Assembly: GCA_041301185.1 (NCBI GenBank) | Contig: JBFYSV010000081.1 | Span: 1 to 6,810, forward strand | Source: JAQBDA01 sp041301185 | Lineage (GTDB): Bacteria > Chloroflexota > Anaerolineae > Anaerolineales > UBA4823 | DNA: 6,810 bases | Reading direction: 5' to 3' | Part shown: piece after piece, positions 4,775 to 6,810 of the stretch | Layout of the letters: each line of letters opens with the position of its first letter | Numbering within the stretch: the stretch's first letter is position 1 | The notes under the pieces: generated by a model | Seen by the model: only the letters and a program-made list of their open reading frames with translations | What the model was told of the DNA's origin: nothing | Databases searched by the model: none | Translations under genes and position numbers: made by a program

Positions 4775-5494
4775 ATGGCAGACATAGCAGGTGGTCAAAC
4801 GGCGGCTCAACCACTGCCTCCCAGGCAGTGGATCCGCATGATCATAACATTTCTCCTCATTCCACTGGTTCTGATGATCAGTGCAGGGGATTTTGGTTGG
4901 TGGCAGGCTTGGGTCTTTTCACTGATGTTCGTTGCAGTTGGCATTGGGAGCCGCATATGGGCAGAACGGCGGCATCCGGGTTTGCTGGCTGAGAGAGCGA
5001 ATTTTGAAAATGCTCAAGACGTGAAGCCGTGGGATAAAGTGCTTTCTCCGTTGATGGCGGTGAGTGTATCCTTCCCAATGGTCATCGTGGCTGGGCTGGA
5101 TCACCGCTACGGTTGGTCAGCCAGATTCCCGATTTGGCTCAATATCCTCGGTTTCATCTTGATCGCAGCTGGCTACGCTATCGCTGCGTGGGCACTGGCG
5201 GAGAATCGATTCTTCTCCGGCGTGGTGCGGATCCAGACCGATCGAGAGCACGCGGTGTGTGACACAGGTCCATACCGGATAGTGCGCCATCCCGGTTATG
5301 CCGGGAGTGTTCTTGCGCTGCCGGGCATTGCGCTGGCATTAAGCTCGGTGTGGACGCTCATCCCGGCGGCGATAGCGCTGGTCATCGCCGTGATCCGGAC
5401 CGCCCTGGAAGACCGCACGTTGCACGAAGAGCTGCCGGGGTACCGGGAGTATGCGCAGTGCGTGCGCTACCGCCTGGTTCCGGGGATTTACTAA
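4775..5494 (+). CDS. Integral membrane methyltransferase of the ICMT/PEMT-like family
   Basis: The protein has 239 residues. Membrane helices are predicted at about 20-37, 43-60, 90-107, 119-141 and 178-207. The C-terminal half carries the family's SAM-binding core: DTGPYRIVRHPGYAGSVL (163-180) and, after the last helix, RTALEDRTLHEELPGYREY (208-226), ending CVRYRLVPGIY. These motifs are shared by isoprenylcysteine carboxyl methyltransferases and phospholipid/NnrU-like relatives; bacterial substrates are mostly unknown. The segment around NFENAQDVKPWDKVL (76-90) is also typical. It begins 13 bp after the RHH gene on the same strand and may be read from the parA promoter. Its first third looks less GC-rich and uses more A/T-ending codons than parA, hinting at separate ancestry. 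The family call is secure; the substrate is not. Confidence 0.85.
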   Translation: MADIAGGQTAAQPLPPRQWIRMIITFLLIPLVLMISAGDFGWWQAWVFSLMFVAVGIGSRIWAERRHPGLLAERANFENAQDVKPWDKVLSPLMAVSVSFPMVIVAGLDHRYGWSARFPIWLNILGFILIAAGYAIAAWALAENRFFSGVVRIQTDREHAVCDTGPYRIVRHPGYAGSVLALPGIALALSSVWTLIPAAIALVIAVIRTALEDRTLHEELPGYREYAQCVRYRLVPGIY

Positions 5495-5561
5495 CTCTAT
5501 CCTGCGCCGCGTGGTTTCTTCTGGCAGATGCTTCCGGCGGTGATACAAAGAGCAAAAAACC

Positions 5562-5590
5562 AGGGTCTACCCTGTAAGGTAGACCCTTGG
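5562..5590. repeat. Paired 12-mer palindrome, locus 4, in front of the HEAT/receiver gene
   Basis: AGGGTCTACCCT (5562-5573) and AAGGTAGACCCT (5576-5587) have centres 14 bp apart and can form a 10-bp stem (5562-5571 with 5578-5587) with a 6-nt loop. It matches locus 1 base for base over 29 positions once five bases (1475-1479) are removed from locus 1. The right arm runs into the Shine-Dalgarno region of the next gene, so a bound protein or the RNA hairpin could control its expression. Confidence 0.85.
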
Positions 5591-5598
5591 GAGAGCCT

Positions 5599-6357
5599 AT
5601 GGATATCTGGAAAGACCCCGCATTTGATAAGAGCATCCTGGGCATCGCCCAGGCCTACGGGCCGTACGAGTTCTGGACGCAGAACCTGCAGCCCGGCATG
5701 AACCCCGACGCCACCTGGCGCGGGTTGCTGGTGGTGGCAGCGCTGAAAGACCGCCAGTTCGCTCCCAACGCCCGCAACCTGCTGGGGAACGACGACAGCC
5801 GGGTGCGTGCCTGGGCCTGCTTTGCCCTGGCGCACCTGAAGGACGAAGCTGCCCTGGAGCAGATCCTGGCGCTGAGAGAAGACCCCTCGCGCCGGGTGAG
5901 CTTCCATGCCCGCCGGGCAGCCCAGGTGATTTCCGGCAGGCCGGTGCCGCCCGGGCGGCCGCTGTATGTGCACCCCCGCCTGGGGCCCGCCCGCCTGGGC
6001 GAGTTGATCTTGATCTCGGATGATGCGCCCGAAGCCGGGAAACGCCTGGCGGGCGCCCTGGGAGCGAAAGGCTACCGGGTCACGCAGACCTTCACCGAGA
6101 GCGAGACCCTGGCGGTTGCCCTGCGCTTCAAGCCGCTGGCAATCCTCACCGATAACCAGAAGGGGCGCGATAACCTGAGCGGGCTCAACCTGACCTGGGA
6201 TGTGTGCCGCACCCCGGAGCTGCGCGAGACGCTGCTGTTGATGCACACCGCTGACCTGGTCGAAGTTGCTTTCTTGTGGAACGGGGGGGATTGGTTTATC
6301 TCGAAACTTGCCAGAGAGGATGCTGGCGCTCGGATTGTAGAATATCTCGGCGGATAG
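5599..6357 (+). CDS. HEAT-like repeat / response-regulator receiver-like fusion protein
   Basis: The protein has 252 residues when started at the ATG at 5599, with GGGAGAG at 5589-5595 in front. The in-frame TTG at 5587 would lie inside the palindrome. Residues about 37-112 form paired helices of HEAT/PBS-lyase type (WRGLLVVAAL, VRAWACFALAHLKDEAALEQIL, VSFHARRAAQVI). After a proline-rich linker (114-130), residues 134-250 follow the receiver fold: LILISDD with acidic pair D141/D142, AILTDN with candidate phospho-acceptor D185, LLLMHTAD with T217, and WFISKLARED with K236. All four key receiver positions are therefore present, though overall similarity is low. No DNA-binding output domain is seen. 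It stands alone downstream of a 12-mer pair, which suggests co-regulation with parA. A role in protein-protein signalling is inferred. Confidence 0.7.
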   Translation: MDIWKDPAFDKSILGIAQAYGPYEFWTQNLQPGMNPDATWRGLLVVAALKDRQFAPNARNLLGNDDSRVRAWACFALAHLKDEAALEQILALREDPSRRVSFHARRAAQVISGRPVPPGRPLYVHPRLGPARLGELILISDDAPEAGKRLAGALGAKGYRVTQTFTESETLAVALRFKPLAILTDNQKGRDNLSGLNLTWDVCRTPELRETLLLMHTADLVEVAFLWNGGDWFISKLAREDAGARIVEYLGG

Positions 6358-6494
6358 GCAGCTTTTCCAGTCCAGGTTCTTGGTTGCGCATAGGTGCTTC
6401 GTATAGGCGTTAGATTATTGCCGGTAATTCGCGGTAAAAAGTGTTTTCTGCCCTCGTCCCGGGTGGGCGCCGAGCAGCACGAGTTTGCTCCTGT

Positions 6495-6810
6495 TTATTC
6501 CGCAAACGGCTGGGCAAAGCGCCGCTCGTAGGCGCCGTTCTCCTTGAGCATATTGTCAAAGTACGAATGGGCAACCTGCGAGCGCAGGAAGACCCGGAAG
6601 ACCGGCCCCAGGATCGCCGGGAAGCGTTCGGGTTGGACCATGCGCTGCAGGGCGGCCGGGTCGAAGCGGCCCTGTGCAGCCAATCCTGCCCCCAGGGCGC
6701 CCAGGCTCTCGAACAGGCGGCGGTTGGCTTCAGGCGGCATTACCCGGGTGGCTTCGCCCCCGCCCCGCACGGCTGTGCCGAGATAGGGCGAATTCAATCG
6801 CTTTGCCAGC
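6495..6810 (-). CDS. 3' part of a leftward gene, possibly a flavodoxin/NADPH-dependent FMN reductase-like protein
   Basis: The frame is open from the right edge of the window to the TAA at 6495-6497, about 104 codons, and no start is required inside the window. The visible C-terminus reads from LNSPYLGTAVRGGGEATRVMPPE and continues through NRRLFESLGALGAGLAAQGRFD and a PERFPAILGP segment. It ends FDNMLKENGAYERRFAQPFAE. The 'GTAVRGGGEATRVMP...LF..L..LG..L...G.FD' course recalls the C-terminal regions of NAD(P)H-dependent FMN reductase/flavodoxin-like proteins, but the nucleotide-binding part is outside the window. That function is tentative. The coding call is supported by strong third-position GC bias. 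It converges on the HEAT/receiver gene. The 137-bp gap between them (6358-6494) shows no clear terminator, promoter or RNA gene. Confidence 0.6.
   Translation of the reverse strand, partial: LAKRLNSPYLGTAVRGGGEATRVMPPEANRRLFESLGALGAGLAAQGRFDPAALQRMVQPERFPAILGPVFRVFLRSQVAHSYFDNMLKENGAYERRFAQPFAE

Noticed and set aside
1462..5590. Loci 1 and 4 as attachment sites bounding an integrated element
   Set aside because: They are similar and enclose the accessory genes, but related copies also occur inside at 2031 and 3313. No integrase or tRNA gene is visible, so a protein-binding repeat explains them better.
5497..6246. Minus-strand open frame of 249 codons
   Set aside because: It is antisense to the HEAT/receiver gene and rich in Q, G, R and P without recognisable motifs; it also runs through the locus 4 palindrome.

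Overview
The window is GC-rich bacterial DNA, roughly three-fifths G+C by eye, with short intergenic gaps. Two promoters match the sigma-70 consensus (TTGACA/TATAAT) and Shine-Dalgarno sequences are of the GGAGG type. The proteins and the CACAGAG/CACGAAG intergenic arrays resemble Chloroflexota (Anaerolineae-like) genomes. That placement is an impression from memory, not a search result. No rRNA, tRNA, CRISPR array or transposase gene was recognised.

Positions 1-1420 (+) hold a compact operon: a small XRE-type repressor, a DUF2178-like four-helix membrane protein, and a five-helix membrane protein with faint SpoIIM-like features. Its promoter is a textbook TTGACA-17 bp-TATAAT carrying three copies of a GTAAAGC-NN-GCTTTAC palindrome, so it is probably self-repressed.

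Positions 1421-3526 are a repeat-rich accessory stretch. It contains a small two-helix membrane protein (+) and a convergent phage-type antirepressor gene (-). It also holds two structurally similar composite intergenic regions, each with CACAAAG/CACAGAG arrays pointing inward around GGGTCTACCCT palindromes.

Positions 3527-5494 (+) carry a small ParA ATPase, a 4-bp-overlapping basic protein with a predicted ribbon-helix-helix fold, and 13 bp further on an isoprenylcysteine-methyltransferase-like membrane protein. The parA promoter has perfect -35 and -10 hexamers, with the 12-mer both inside the spacer and over the expected transcription start. This resembles a type Ib partition cassette (ParA plus a small RHH centromere-binding protein, with the centromere doubling as operator).

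Positions 5562-6357 (+) hold another copy of the 12-mer pair directly in front of a HEAT-like/receiver fusion protein. The window ends in the 3' part of a leftward gene that may encode a flavodoxin/FMN-reductase-type protein.

The most interesting signal is one near-palindromic 12-mer (consensus WGGGTCTACCCT) present eleven times at four loci over 4.1 kb, mostly as inverted pairs with centre spacings of 14, 19, 19 and 23 bp. The simplest model is that the small basic protein encoded at 4309-4761 binds these sites, for partition, regulation or both. This is inference. The sites, spacings and promoter overlap are visible directly in the sequence.
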